64,000 nucleotides of DNA, taken from assembly GCA_030698625.1 (NCBI GenBank), contig JAUYMS010000050.1, positions 1 to 64,000 of the forward strand, written 5' to 3'. The notes under the pieces are model-generated. The model saw nothing but the letters and a program-made list of their open reading frames with translations. It had not been told where the DNA came from and made no database searches. This document shows, one piece after another, positions 20,785 through 31,400 of this stretch (position 1 is its first letter; each line of letters begins with the position of its first letter). Origin of the DNA: Candidatus Omnitrophota bacterium. Lineage in GTDB: Bacteria > Omnitrophota > Omnitrophia > Omnitrophales > Aquincolibacteriaceae. A program made the translations under genes and the position numbers.

Positions 20785-21120
20785 TTACTTCACCTTGGCG
20801 GAGTCACCCCAGAGGGTTTCCAAACTGTAAAAAGAGCGGGTTTCCCGATAGAAGACGTGGACCAGCACCGCACCGTAGTCCAACAGCACCCATTCACCGG
20901 TTGTCAGCCCCTCAACATGCCAGGGCCTCTCCTTCTTCTTTTTCAGGGTTTCCACAATATGCTCGGCAATCGCGCGGACCTGCCGATCGGAATTCCCGTG
21001 GGCAATGAAGAAGTAGTTAGCGGCGCTGGTGAGCTTCCCTACATCAAGGATAACGGGGTCTACGGCCTGTTTGTCTTCGGCGGCCTGCCGAGCAAGAAGG
21101 GCAATACGTTTAGGCTGCAA
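20785..21120 (-). CDS. rsfS: Ribosomal silencing factor RsfS
   Basis: A 111-aa RsfS/Iojap-family protein, which binds L14 and blocks 30S-50S joining under starvation. The family signature is seen as D.GKLTSAANYFFIAHG near the N terminus and WVLLDYG..LVHVF with FYSLETLWGD at the C terminus. The start is taken as TTG: an in-frame TAA lies three codons upstream, and a GGAGGT ribosome site lies 11 nt before the TTG. The usual rsfS-nadD neighbourhood is absent; instead argS follows with no gap. Confidence 0.94.
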   Translation of the reverse strand: MQPKRIALLARQAAEDKQAVDPVILDVGKLTSAANYFFIAHGNSDRQVRAIAEHIVETLKKKKERPWHVEGLTTGEWVLLDYGAVLVHVFYRETRSFYSLETLWGDSAKVK

Positions 21121-21153
21121 GCTGATTTAATACCTCCATAGGTTTCTAGTATA

Positions 21154-21630
21154 TCAGGTCGCCTCACCGGCTTCAATTGCCAGGAGCTTCCTTTTCCACG
21201 CCATTCCGCCTGAGTAACCGCCAAGAGCACCGCCTGAGCGAACCACCCGGTGGCAAGGGAGGATGATCGGAAGACGGTTTTTTCGCATTACCGACCCTAC
21301 AGCCCTGCTGGCCCGGGGATATCCTGCCCTTTTTGCGAGCTCCTGATAGCTGATGCGATCTCCCGGACGGACTTTCGCCAATGTCCGCAGCACCTTTTTC
21401 TCAAATGGGGTATAGCCTGAAAGATCGACGGGTACCCGTTTGAACGAAGCGGGACTCCCATGCACATACTTCCGCAGGATTCCAGCGGCTTGCGCAAGAC
21501 TTTGCGAATGATGCGAACCGGCCGGCCTCTTGGCCTTCGCCGATCGCGGAAAGCGAAGCCGATACAATCCCTGCTCCGATGCTTCCAAAGTGAAACTTCC
21601 GTAACGAGTCTTTACATTCGTCTTTTTCAT
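21154..21630 (-). CDS. ogt: Methylated-DNA--protein-cysteine methyltransferase
   Basis: A 158-aa suicide DNA-repair protein that removes the methyl group from O6-methylguanine. The active-site motif PCHRV is present with Cys at about residue 126, preceded by the DNA-recognition helix (ISYQELAKRAGYPRASRAVGS split over residues about 93-113) and followed by GGALGGYSGG. The N-terminal ribonuclease-H-like domain is short, as in Ogt-type proteins; no Ada regulatory domain is present. The ATG overlaps the stop of ald (ATGA), so expression probably follows ald. A 33-nt gap separates it from rsfS. Confidence 0.94.
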   Translation of the reverse strand: MKKTNVKTRYGSFTLEASEQGLYRLRFPRSAKAKRPAGSHHSQSLAQAAGILRKYVHGSPASFKRVPVDLSGYTPFEKKVLRTLAKVRPGDRISYQELAKRAGYPRASRAVGSVMRKNRLPIILPCHRVVRSGGALGGYSGGMAWKRKLLAIEAGEAT

Positions 21631-22754
21631 TTTTTGTGTGCCTCCCTGATTTTCAGATCCAGGAGCTTTCCGCCCCGGACATTGACCGCAGATCTTAACT
21701 CCGGAAACTTTTGCAGCGCTTCCTCAAAATTAACTGCCATGGCCTCGGTGTAAGAGACGGACGCGGCAGTAAGAGCATCGGAGGCCCCCCTTCCGCAATA
21801 GGCCGGAATATTGGCAACCGCAAAGCGAATGTTGCCTAGAGAATCTCGATAAAGGGGCTCATCATAAGTCGTTGAGTGAGACTCGGGGAAATTCCCCCCC
21901 TGGTCAATGGCGACATCCATGATCAGCTTAGGTCGCAGCCGACTCATGGCCCGGAACATTTGTTCATCAAGCACATGCAGGGCACGTGCCCCCGTCTGAT
22001 GGACGCACCCAAGCAGCATTTCGCTTTCCGCGAGCAAAGCCTGAGTGATTTCCTCCGGAGCCAATGCGGTCGCCGGGATAGCCTCGCGTTTCGCCGCGTT
22101 CTTTTCTATAACCGTGACCTCACCGCCGAGTGCTTGTGCGAATTCCATAGCCTTTATGCCGGCCACACCCCCGCCGAAGATCATCACCCTGCCGAGAGAC
22201 AAACCTTCGGGCGGATTCGGATAGACATCAGCAATAGCCTGCATTTGCTGTCTAAAATCATCCGGTAAATGCAGTGACTCTGCCGCAAATAGGTTGCAAC
22301 TTCGAAAATAAGCGCCGTAAGCCACGGCCAATGCACCGGCAACCTCACTCATCGGTGCCAGAAGCGGCCTTTTATCACCGACCTCGAGCGTCTCAAACGC
22401 AATTGCTGTGACTCGTGCCGCTTCTAGGGCGCGGACTAAATCGCATTGCTCAGGCGACGCCAAATGGAGAAAGCAAAAGAGAACCTGCCCTTCGCGCAGC
22501 AGATGAAACTCCTGAGCGATCGGCTCCTTGACCTTCTGAATCAAGTCACAGGTACCGTATACGGCAGCGGCATCCCGCGCAAGCTCAGCACCCGCCGCAA
22601 CGTAATCTCGATCGGAATAACCTGACCCGGCACCCGCTCCGCGCTCGACAACAACGCGCAGCCCATGCCCTTTGAGTTCACTGACTCCCTGCGGCGTAAG
22701 ACCGACACGCCGTTCGCCGGTCTTAACTTCGCGCGGGATGCCAACCGTATTCAT
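21627..22754 (-). CDS. ald: Alanine dehydrogenase (AlaDH/PNT family), divergent
   Basis: A 375-aa NAD-dependent dehydrogenase of the alanine dehydrogenase/transhydrogenase family, expected to interconvert L-alanine and pyruvate plus ammonia. Family motifs: PREVK..ERRVGLTP at the N terminus, GAGSGYSD, KVKEP (substrate Lys, residue about 75), LHLA (His about 97), PMSEVAG, nucleotide-binding FGGGVAG, and VAIDQGG. Between PMSEVAG and the nucleotide-binding loop the usual GGKG..L.GVPGV segment is replaced by an unrelated insert (LHLPDDFRQQ to PPEGLSLG). The ANMPGAVP region reads ANIPAYCGRG. Substrate specificity may therefore differ. It starts 6 nt after the nadE stop with no clear ribosome site and overlaps ogt by 4 nt. 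Confidence 0.85.
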   Translation of the reverse strand: MNTVGIPREVKTGERRVGLTPQGVSELKGHGLRVVVERGAGAGSGYSDRDYVAAGAELARDAAAVYGTCDLIQKVKEPIAQEFHLLREGQVLFCFLHLASPEQCDLVRALEAARVTAIAFETLEVGDKRPLLAPMSEVAGALAVAYGAYFRSCNLFAAESLHLPDDFRQQMQAIADVYPNPPEGLSLGRVMIFGGGVAGIKAMEFAQALGGEVTVIEKNAAKREAIPATALAPEEITQALLAESEMLLGCVHQTGARALHVLDEQMFRAMSRLRPKLIMDVAIDQGGNFPESHSTTYDEPLYRDSLGNIRFAVANIPAYCGRGASDALTAASVSYTEAMAVNFEEALQKFPELRSAVNVRGGKLLDLKIREAHKK

Positions 22755-22760
22755 AGGAAG

Positions 22761-24446
22761 TTAACGGTCAAAACGATTCGTGATGGGCATGCGGCGGCCA
22801 AACCAGGCCTTTTGGGTTACCCGCAGGATAGGCGGTGTCTGCCGGCGCTTGTATTCGTTGTGATCCACCCTGCGAATAGCATCCTTAACCGTGGCTGCCG
22901 AAATGCCGCGCGGCCTAACCATTTCCTGAATCTCATCCCGGCTGCGGTTCTCTTCTATATATTGATACAGAACCTCATCCAGCAAATCATACGGAGGCAA
23001 GGAATCTTCGTCCTTCTGGTCGGGCCTCAGTTCCGCCGAGGGCGGCTTCCTGATAATCACGTCCGGAATGACCTCCTTATCGCGGTTGCGGTACCATGCC
23101 AGCCGGTACACATCGCTCTTATAAACGTCTCCGAGAACGCAAAGCCCCCCGGCCATGTCCCCATACAGCGTACAATAGCCCATCGCCAATTCCGATTTAT
23201 TCCCGGTGGATAACAGCAAGCGCCCCTCGTCGTTCGACAGATACATCAGTTCAAGCCCGCGAATTCTGGCCTGTAGATTTTCCATAGCCAGTGTGATCTT
23301 CTTTTTCCCCTTAGCTTTTCGGCCGCTGCGCTGTGCGTCGTAGGCCTTCACCAAGTAATCATATTTACCCCGAATCGGGTAGTTGCGGAACTCAATCCCC
23401 AGCCTCTTGGCCAGCTCCTCGGAGTCCTTCCAACTGCCGCGGGATGAAAAACCACTCGGCATGGTCACACCCAATACCGCATCTTTCCCGAGAGCATCGA
23501 CGGCCAACGCTGCCACCACGGCGGAATCAATACCTCCGCTCAAACCAATGACGACCTTGCGAAAGCCGTTCTTGCTGCAATAGTCTGAAATGCCCAAGCA
23601 CAGCGCCTCATACATCTCAGCGGGCTCATTAATAGGCGGCAAAACAATACCCTGTTCTTCAGGACGCGGAGATTCCCAATCAAAGAAACACAATTCTTCC
23701 TTGAACGGTTTCGCCCGAAATAGAACGCGCCCCTTGGAATCCACGAAGACGCTGCGGCCGTCAAAGATCAGGTCGTCCTGGCCGCCAACCTGGTTCACAT
23801 AGAGTAGCGGGCAGCGGGATCGGACGGCATGCCGCTTCAACAGGCTGTCGCGAACGCCGGCAACACCGCGGTAATAAGGGGATGCCGAGATATTAATGAT
23901 GAGCTGCGCTCTTTGCGAGACAAGGTCACTGACCGGTTTGTGCGCGTAGCCCTGATCCCACAGGTCTTCACAGATCGTCGGGCCCACACGACCGAGGCGC
24001 CATGGGATGACTTTACTGGCTTTGCCGGACTCAAAAAATAATTCTTCTAAGAAGACGTCATAAGTCGGGAGCAGACGCTTATGCTGCTTGGCCTTGATCT
24101 TGCCTCCCTCAAGCCAGGCCAGCGCATTATAGCTGCGGGCTGGGTGATGATTGGCTCCGGGCGGCTGCTTGGCCGCAGGCTCGACAAAACCCAAAACTAC
24201 GGCGGTCTTCTTCCCTTTTGTCGCGAGGGCAATACGGTCGAGATGCTTTAAACCCTCGGAGACAAAACCCGCCTTATTGGCAAGGTCCCATACCGGATAG
24301 CCCGAAAGCGCCAGTTCCGGGAAGACAATGATATCGGCTTTTCGCTGCTGGGCGCGCCGAACCCACGCCAGGATTTTGCGGACATTGCCGGCATAATCTC
24401 CGACTGTCGGGTTCATTTGTGCTATGGCAAATCGTATCTTCTTCAA
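22761..24446 (-). CDS. nadE: Glutamine-dependent NAD+ synthetase
   Basis: A 561-aa two-domain enzyme making NAD+ from deamido-NAD+ with ammonia from glutamine. The N-terminal nitrilase-type amidase domain carries the triad Glu44 (FPELALSGYP), Lys123 (KRLLPTYDVF) and Cys159 (TICEDLW). The C-terminal synthetase has the PP-loop SGGIDS (303-308) and the STGNKSE motif. Length is typical of the bacterial two-domain form. Translation starts at TTG, set by a GGAGGAG ribosome site about 6 nt upstream that is part of a palindrome. It follows the GAF gene by 62 nt and precedes ald by 6 nt. Confidence 0.96.
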   Translation of the reverse strand: MKKIRFAIAQMNPTVGDYAGNVRKILAWVRRAQQRKADIIVFPELALSGYPVWDLANKAGFVSEGLKHLDRIALATKGKKTAVVLGFVEPAAKQPPGANHHPARSYNALAWLEGGKIKAKQHKRLLPTYDVFLEELFFESGKASKVIPWRLGRVGPTICEDLWDQGYAHKPVSDLVSQRAQLIINISASPYYRGVAGVRDSLLKRHAVRSRCPLLYVNQVGGQDDLIFDGRSVFVDSKGRVLFRAKPFKEELCFFDWESPRPEEQGIVLPPINEPAEMYEALCLGISDYCSKNGFRKVVIGLSGGIDSAVVAALAVDALGKDAVLGVTMPSGFSSRGSWKDSEELAKRLGIEFRNYPIRGKYDYLVKAYDAQRSGRKAKGKKKITLAMENLQARIRGLELMYLSNDEGRLLLSTGNKSELAMGYCTLYGDMAGGLCVLGDVYKSDVYRLAWYRNRDKEVIPDVIIRKPPSAELRPDQKDEDSLPPYDLLDEVLYQYIEENRSRDEIQEMVRPRGISAATVKDAIRRVDHNEYKRRQTPPILRVTQKAWFGRRMPITNRFDR

Positions 24447-24455
24447 TCGAATCTC

Positions 24456-24473
24456 CTCCGCCGTACGGCGGAG
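24456..24473 (-). promoter_or_regulatory. 18-bp perfect palindrome covering the nadE ribosome site
   Basis: CTCCGCCG, TA, CGGCGGAG: a perfect GC-rich palindrome 9 nt upstream of the nadE start codon. On the mRNA its 3' arm supplies most of the GGAGGAG Shine-Dalgarno, so a hairpin would hide the ribosome site. No T-run follows, so it is unlikely to be a terminator. It could also be a dimeric repressor operator. The rest of the 62-nt gap shows nothing else. Confidence 0.55.
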
Positions 24474-24508
24474 TATAGCACAACAAACCTTAATTTAGGA
24501 TAAGGGCC

Positions 24509-25330
24509 TTACGGACGCGAGGGGTGGGATGATGACTTGAGTTCTTGGGACTTCTCTGAGAGCGCGACCCGCATGCGCTCAATGTAAATGGCATGCCCGA
24601 CAAGCGTAGCAAAGACACTCGCCTTCTTGACATCATGCGCCGTAAACTTGTCGCGGGTTGCGGTCCGGTTCATATTCAAGACACCGAGCACTTGCTCGCC
24701 GAAACTGATAGGACATACCAGAGAGGACCGAATAAGCGGATTTCCTTCAATGCCGCGGAAGAGCATGTAATTTTCAAGTCCCCCGTTGATGAGAAACTCG
24801 CGCTTCTGCTGAACGGCCAGACCGGCAACACGTTCACCGACATCCAGATGAACCTTACGCGAAGTCTCCATGCTGATACCGCGCCCGGCGGCGATATAGA
24901 GTTTATTCTTCGAATCGATCAACATAAGAGAACCTTCGTCGGCATTAAAGAGAGTGCCCGTCAATTCCATGGCTTTGTCTAGCAGACTCTTCAAGCCGTC
25001 CGATGAAAAGAGCGGAAAGCACAATTCGTACATGGCTGTCGACTTGACCTCGGCCTGCTGTAATTCACGGGTCTTATCGAGAAGCTCGTTGACCTTCTCT
25101 CTCAGTTCCACCTTTAATTCGTCATGGCGCAATTCCAGGGAGCGCACCAGAAGCCCGACGGATACCGAAAAGAGCAATCCCATGGCGAGAATAAAGTGAC
25201 TAAAAAGGCTTCGGTCGAGGGGGTTTTCGGAATTAAAGTAGCTGTCCCATGCCAGGAAGCTGAATAGGAGAGACACCATAAAGACAACCAGTGACGCTCT
25301 AAATTGACTACGGCTCGTTGTATCATTCAT
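24509..25330 (-). CDS. Membrane-anchored GAF-domain protein
   Basis: A 273-aa protein with two predicted transmembrane helices (about residues 12-32 and 45-64), a charged coiled coil (about 65-95) and one cytoplasmic GAF-type sensor domain (about 98-255: DEGSLMLID, LYIAAGRG, GLAVQQKREFLING, RSSLVCPI, QVLGVLNM). No histidine kinase, GGDEF, PP2C or other output domain follows, so it may signal by protein contact or heterodimerise with a partner. It is the first gene of the housekeeping run and has a good promoter almost at its start codon. The link to nadE and the other enzymes downstream is only by position. Confidence 0.8.
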   Translation of the reverse strand: MNDTTSRSQFRASLVVFMVSLLFSFLAWDSYFNSENPLDRSLFSHFILAMGLLFSVSVGLLVRSLELRHDELKVELREKVNELLDKTRELQQAEVKSTAMYELCFPLFSSDGLKSLLDKAMELTGTLFNADEGSLMLIDSKNKLYIAAGRGISMETSRKVHLDVGERVAGLAVQQKREFLINGGLENYMLFRGIEGNPLIRSSLVCPISFGEQVLGVLNMNRTATRDKFTAHDVKKASVFATLVGHAIYIERMRVALSEKSQELKSSSHPSRP

Positions 25331-25342
25331 ACGCGATTAGTC

Positions 25343-25372
25343 CCTATAAAAAACGATAGCATGCTTTATCAA
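25343..25372 (-). promoter_or_regulatory. Promoter of the GAF gene / housekeeping run
   Basis: Minus strand: TTGATA (5 of 6) at 25372-25367, an 18-bp spacer, then TATAGG (4 of 6) at 25348-25343. Predicted transcription would begin about 6 nt before the ATG at 25330, giving an almost leaderless mRNA. No other convincing promoter was seen up to hflX. Confidence 0.55.
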
Positions 25373-25423
25373 TTTTACAAGATGCACAAGGCTAATTATA
25401 TCAAAGGGTTAGGTGAAAAGATT

Positions 25424-25456
25424 AAGGGGAAGTGACTGAAATAGCCACCTCCCCTT
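25424..25456 (-). terminator. Rho-independent-type terminator of giant gene B
   Basis: Arms AAGGGGA.GTG and CAC.TCCCCTT pair around a short loop with two A-C mismatches, starting about 43 nt after the giant B stop. The minus-strand 3' side continues with a T-rich stretch (AATCTTTT). Together with the GAF promoter it accounts for most of the 168-bp gap 25331-25498. Confidence 0.65.
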
Positions 25457-25498
25457 TGCGCCCGGAAGTTCGGGATAATGCCAATAATGATACTTTTG

Positions 25499-28400
25499 TT
25501 AGGCAGCGACGGCCAAACGGCGTACGGCTTGAATCATGGTCGTAACGTAGGTAATGACTTCTGCGGTATAGCCCTGGCGCTTCATTTCGATTTCGAGCTG
25601 AATAATCGTGCGTTTATTGAGCAGTGAGCCGCGGAGCAAGTCGGCCGTGATCAGCAGGGCCGTAGCCAGCGGGAGAACCTGCCCCTTATCGACGCGCGCC
25701 ACATTCGAATAACCCACGCGCTCCAGCTCATCGGATTCCCCGATCAATGCCGTTTCATCATTCTTATTCCGGCCTCCGGCGGCGCGGCGCACCTGCCTGA
25801 CGAGTTCGAGCGTACTCGAGCTTGCCAGCACTTCAAGATGGACCTGATCGGCAAGTTTTGCGGTCGCTCCGAGATTCGTCAAAGTCTGCCTCAATGCCGC
25901 GCCGAACTTGCGCTCGTCCGCATCCGTAGGCAGGAAAAGACTAAAACGATCTTGAGGATTAGCCATCAACATCACTGCCAGCAGGATCAAGGTGGTGTCA
26001 TCTTCGATCTCGGTGCCGGTCGGCGACTCTAAGAGATGAACGGCGCTATCGGTATGGCCTTCCAAAAGATCGGCAAACGGTCCGAGCGCCGCCTTCGCGG
26101 TATCCAGCACCAGGTTTGCTTTTTCACGATTTTCGAAAGCACTGCCGTTGATCGTTCGCAGCAACAAGGCCAGCGCTTCCAGTTCCGAAATATTGAGTTC
26201 ACCGGCCAGATTTTGCACTGTCTGATAAAGCCCGGCACTTTCTTCGGCAATCGCAACAAGCTGTGCGCTCAAGGCGACGGCCAGCACGACATTTGTCGTC
26301 AGTTGCTGTGCGCTGCGGTTCGCCGCAGCCGTCGAAACTCCTCGCGTCGCGTCAATAGGCCGCAATTGCGCCACCGGATTATCCGACCGCGAATCACGCA
26401 ATTCCGAGCGGCCGGCATCGCCTTCCAAAGTAGTCGTATCGCCTGCATTCGTTGCGGTATCGGCTTTCGGGTCCACGACATTCGTGCCTTCGGGTTGCTG
26501 AACGGTCAGCGTAATACCCGGTTTCAGATCTTCAATCCGGTGGAGAAGACCATAGGTAACAGCATCGTAAGCGGTTGCCGGCCTTCGAGGCAGCTTATCG
26601 GCGATCGCCTCGATTCGTTGCCTGAGAGGCTCATAAAGATCGGCTTTAAGTTGGGCCGACTCAGTCGCGTCGTATTCATTCACTCTACTGATGATCCTTT
26701 CGGCTACAGTCCGGCCGACCCGCGCTACCTCGGTAATCAAGGCCAGAAGTTCCGGTTTCTCGTCATCTTCGATGACCCGGTTCAAGCTCTGGCTGGCCGC
26801 ATAAAGAATATCAATTCCCGTATCCAGCGTTTGTCCGTGGGCCTCAAGCGCATTGCTGCGATGTTCTTCCGCAGTCAGGGAAGCGTCCAAGACGGTGTCT
26901 CTAAGATGCGATTGCAATCCGGCTTGCGTGGCCCAGCCATTCAGCCTCGAAAGCGCCGCGGCCCGAGTCTCCTTGGACGGATTTGTAATGTCGCGAATCG
27001 CCTCGTCATAATCAAAAGCACTCCGCAATTCGGAGCGCGTGGCGTCTTCTATGCCGCGCGTATCATCGGGGCTCACCGAGCTGCGCCGGTTGCCCGATTG
27101 AACGGAGACTTTCCCTGTGCCGTCTACATGCGCATTTCCGCCAAGATCACGAAGCACCCGGGCAACTTCTCTCGAGTTCGGTCGCACATACTCTGTTCTG
27201 TTACCGACCCGAATGGCAATCCTACCGCCTCCGGCTTTCCAACTCTGCGCGCGTAACTCGGAGCGTTGAAAACCACTGCGGATCGTGTCGGCAAGTTCCT
27301 TAAATCCGCCGTAACGGATCTGCTGAAAAACCTGCCGAATCACGTGATCCTGCAAACTGATATCTGCTTTAATACGCGCGAAGGCGGCTCCTTGAGACGG
27401 ATCCCCAAAGATGAGGCTATCGGTCACTTCGACACCTGCGGGTCGTCCCGAAAAAAGGATCAAACCTGTTTCAAAACCGTATGCGATGAGGCCTCCGACC
27501 ACGTTTCTATGAGCACCTGCGGAGGCTTGATCGATAATGGCTTGCTTCACTCCCAGCGCCGTCAAATCAGTAATAATTTCCTGGCTTTTACTTTTCTGTG
27601 CGGTGGCAATGAGGCTTTTGAGCTGACTAACTTCGCTGCGCTTATCGTTTTCGTTCGTGTAGACGAGAAGGTCCGGCTCATAGAGCGCGGCCGGATGATT
27701 CGGATCGGAGATAAAGGGATTCTTGAAAATTTTCTTCGTAAAAATGAAGACCCGGAAGTTCGCACCATCATAAGTGAGTAACAAATTGTAGGTGAATTTG
27801 CTGTTGGGCGTCAGCACAAGCGAGCCATCTTCGTTGGCTTGTGACAAAATCTTAATCACGCCTTCTGCTGTAGCTAGGGCGTCGGATCCTTCAACAACCA
27901 GGGTCGAGCGGAGCGGGAAACCTTGATTTTTCTTAAAGGCCTTATCATTGACTTGGGAGTACTTCACCCCTTTATCGTCAACGTGAAGTTCTTCAAGTGC
28001 ATCAGGCTGCGCCAAGGCTTTTTCAGCATTCGATTGCTTGAGATATCCCTGATAATGCAAATGCGGAATCGTGAAGCCGGAGAAAGCCACATTCAGAAAG
28101 TCACGAAAGCGAGTACGTTCCCCGGCCGGTACGTTGGTCTTGAGATTCAGAAGACGGCTCTCAATGTCTTCTACCTGAGCCACTTGCAATGCAATATGGT
28201 CGTGAACCGCATTCATGCTGTTTGGCTGATGCGGATAAGGATTGGCCTGTTCACGCCACAGCACGCCGTCAGGGCCTATATACGGAAGAAAGCGTTGAAG
28301 CGGAAAGTAATCGTCAATATAGGGGCGCGAAAGGATTGTCTCGGGTAGGCTTCCGATCGTACGCGTTGCGAATGTCCCGCCGCGCTTCGCACGGCCGGGG

Positions 28401-31400
28401 TTGTACTGGAAACCAAACTGATACTTGCCGTAATTGCGAACCACGGCGCCTTCCTTGATCCCGCGCACCACTTCTTCGCTGACCACTCCCGCGCCCAGCT
28501 GCTGCAGGAAAAGTAAGATTTTCGCGTCCTCGCGTGAAACATCGCCCCGTTCAAGTGCAGAAATAAGGAGTTCCACGGCCAGGTCATTCAAGTCGATGAA
28601 ACGGTCGACGGCTACCTTCAGCTGCTTAATGACTGCTTTCGCATCAACCCCATCAAAACCCGCGCTGGTCTTGAGGGCCTGCGAGAGGCGACCTTCAAAC
28701 AATCCAAACGTTAGTGTGCTATCATTCAGAATAATTTGATCATTAGTCCCCCGTCCGTTCTCATTCATGTAGATCTCACGCACTTTGCGCAGCACGTCAA
28801 AATAGGGCGCATTTTCATCGCCGAGATGCTTTGTAAAAAGGTCGCCTTTGCCGACTTGCGTAAGCCGGTTGATGACGGAAAAGAATTTGATCTGTTCGCG
28901 AATACTGCCCGCATTCGACCCGAAAATGGAGGGCACAGGCTCCACCCTGTTTTGGGTTACGACGCGAAGCTGATACTCGGTGTCCGGCAATGCAATAACC
29001 AACTTGGAGGTGTCGTCAACACTATCGTCAAGCTTCTCAAGATAGAGATCAAAACTGCGCTTGAAGCTCTGCGAGCCCCGCAGCTTTGCGACGGGCTTGT
29101 TCGGACCAATCACGTCATAAAGAGTATCCAAGCGTCTCGAGGACAAGCTGACACGCGGCGTAATCTCTGACGCAACTCCGGTTACCAAGAGTTCCTCATC
29201 CAAAGCCTTGAGCCCCAGATAGTCCACGAAAGCGCGTAGTGACGTATTCAAGAATTGCTCATGTCTTTCTGTGCGCAATTCGGAGCGGTCTAATCGAATA
29301 TCGTAGGGCCTGCTCAAGAGATCGCTTGTCACGTTCAGGACCCGGTAATTACTACGCGACGCGAGATGGCCTAATTTTGCCACAACGATCTTGACTGCCT
29401 GCTCATAAGTTAGTGGTTCGCCTGCAAAATCAAAAGGAGATTCAACGCTTGTAAATAGAACAGGATGCGGGCTATCCGCAGCCGGACCTACATCATCAAC
29501 GTTAACCTCCAGCACTACCGTATCACCCTGGCGTAGCACCACGTACCAACCCTCAAGACGGGCCTGCGCATACGGCGATGTGGGGTCATAAACTTCAACG
29601 CTTCTGTCACTGCGAACCAGTGCCAATGGTAAGAGAGAACTTAATAAGGCGCTTGTCTCAGCGCGATGCGCTGCCACGAGCTCCTGAAACCGCAATCCGG
29701 CACTCAGAGCCCTGCTGACGGGTTTCTCAAGGCGTGCTAGGCGAGCCTCCTCGGCGGCTCGGATGATCCCGTCAATGTCCGTTGCATTAAGAACTTTATG
29801 GGTCTGTCCCACGCGAATGATAACGACATATCCGTCCTCAGACGGTTCAATAGAAATAATATCTTTAAGATCGAGTTCCACGGCACCGGCGGTCTCGGCT
29901 TCTAGCGGGATAGGGTCGCCATCGATTGAAATTACAATGTTGCCGTCTACAATTCGGACGCTGCTGATAACCGCCCGAGGAATCTCACGGTTCCGGACAC
30001 GAAAAACGTCAGCATCTTCGAGCAGACTAAAATTCACACCGCGGCTGGACAGCGTGCTGTATCCGGCTCTCGCACCGAATGCCCTCACCGCGGCTTCGAC
30101 TTCTTCAACCGCCTCGATCCACTGAATGGCCTCGCCACTAAAATCGGAACGCACGCCAAAGTCTAAGGACAGAAGATTACCGGATCCTCCGTCGATTCGG
30201 CCATCGCTGATGCGCAGCGTCGCAAGAAGCATTTCGCCCTGCGGGAGGACTCCCTGCGTCAACCGTACCTCCAGCGCATCCATAACCGTTCTGCTCCTGT
30301 CATCCGGCTCAATCACACGCAAATGTCTCGACGGCTCCAGCAATCTCGAGGGAATGAAAGACTCCAGCAATTCGTGAAGCGGTTCCACGCCCTGCGGAAT
30401 TGAAAGAATCGAAGGGTGCGCCGCGCCCTTCAAGAAGTTAATGATGTCATCCACACTGCGTAATTCGGAGCGGGTTACGACCGTCAACTTGTGAAAACTG
30501 CCATCGAAATACTTAAAGTCAACTGTCTCAATCGTGCTTTTTCCGTAAACATAAGTGGTTCGGTTCGGTCCTAAAACCTGTGATAGCTTCTCAAAGCTCT
30601 CGGCAAACTGAGCTGCGAAAGCTCCGTCCTCGACAACCTTATCCCGGTTCACCCAAAGCTCAACTTCGCGCCGAGGCAAACCTGCGGCAACCAGTTCTGC
30701 CAAAAGATCGGGTTCGAACTGCAGGAACATCCATTTTCTATCTGTTTCTAAGACCTGACGAGCACGCTCTGCCAATTCCCCATCCTGAATTTTAGACAGG
30801 TCCGGGTAGCCGATCTTGGCAATAAAAGAAAACGATGTCTCGGTAATACTCTCCGCAGCATCCCCCGGCCCTTTACGGCCGACGGCGACGTAAATACCAT
30901 CGTCAATTTCTGAGCCGATGGCGCTATCCAGTACTCGAGTTTTTGCTGTATCCGGCGGAAATGTCTGATATTCCTCCATCGCGGCCAACGGCGTAATAAT
31001 GAGTGTGTCGTCGCCAGTAATATCAGATGCTATCTTCAGGCCCAATACATTAAGTGCGAAATGCGTCTCATCCCGCAATTCGGAGCGGAATTCCACCACA
31101 GATTTCCACGGAGCACTTTCATTGAGAGGGTGATCGAGAACTGCGGCAAGCGCTTTGCTGGCCACCTCTGGGTCGAGCGGTTTATCCGCTTCTTTACGAA
31201 AAATATCGGACAGCTCTTCAACTGTGGGGGTAACGCCGTTATCGATTTCACGATGTATCCAGCGGCTGAACAACTGAATGTCCTTCTCGTTCGCATCGGC
31301 CGGTGCGCCGAGTGCCGCCAAACGGTCGATGACATCCGGCAGTTGAATAATCCAACCCCGCAACTTACCGCTCTTGGCGATATCGTCGGCAGCAAAAGTC

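Noticed and set aside
21627-21690. PELRSAV near the Ald C terminus as an extra RSELR copy
   Set aside because: Only ELRS is shared, the place corresponds to conserved Ald sequence and the preceding residues do not match.
26036-27256. Plus-strand open frame of 406 codons opposite giant gene B
   Set aside because: No ribosome site or recognisable domain, and the minus strand there is a continuous supported coding region with three RSELR copies.
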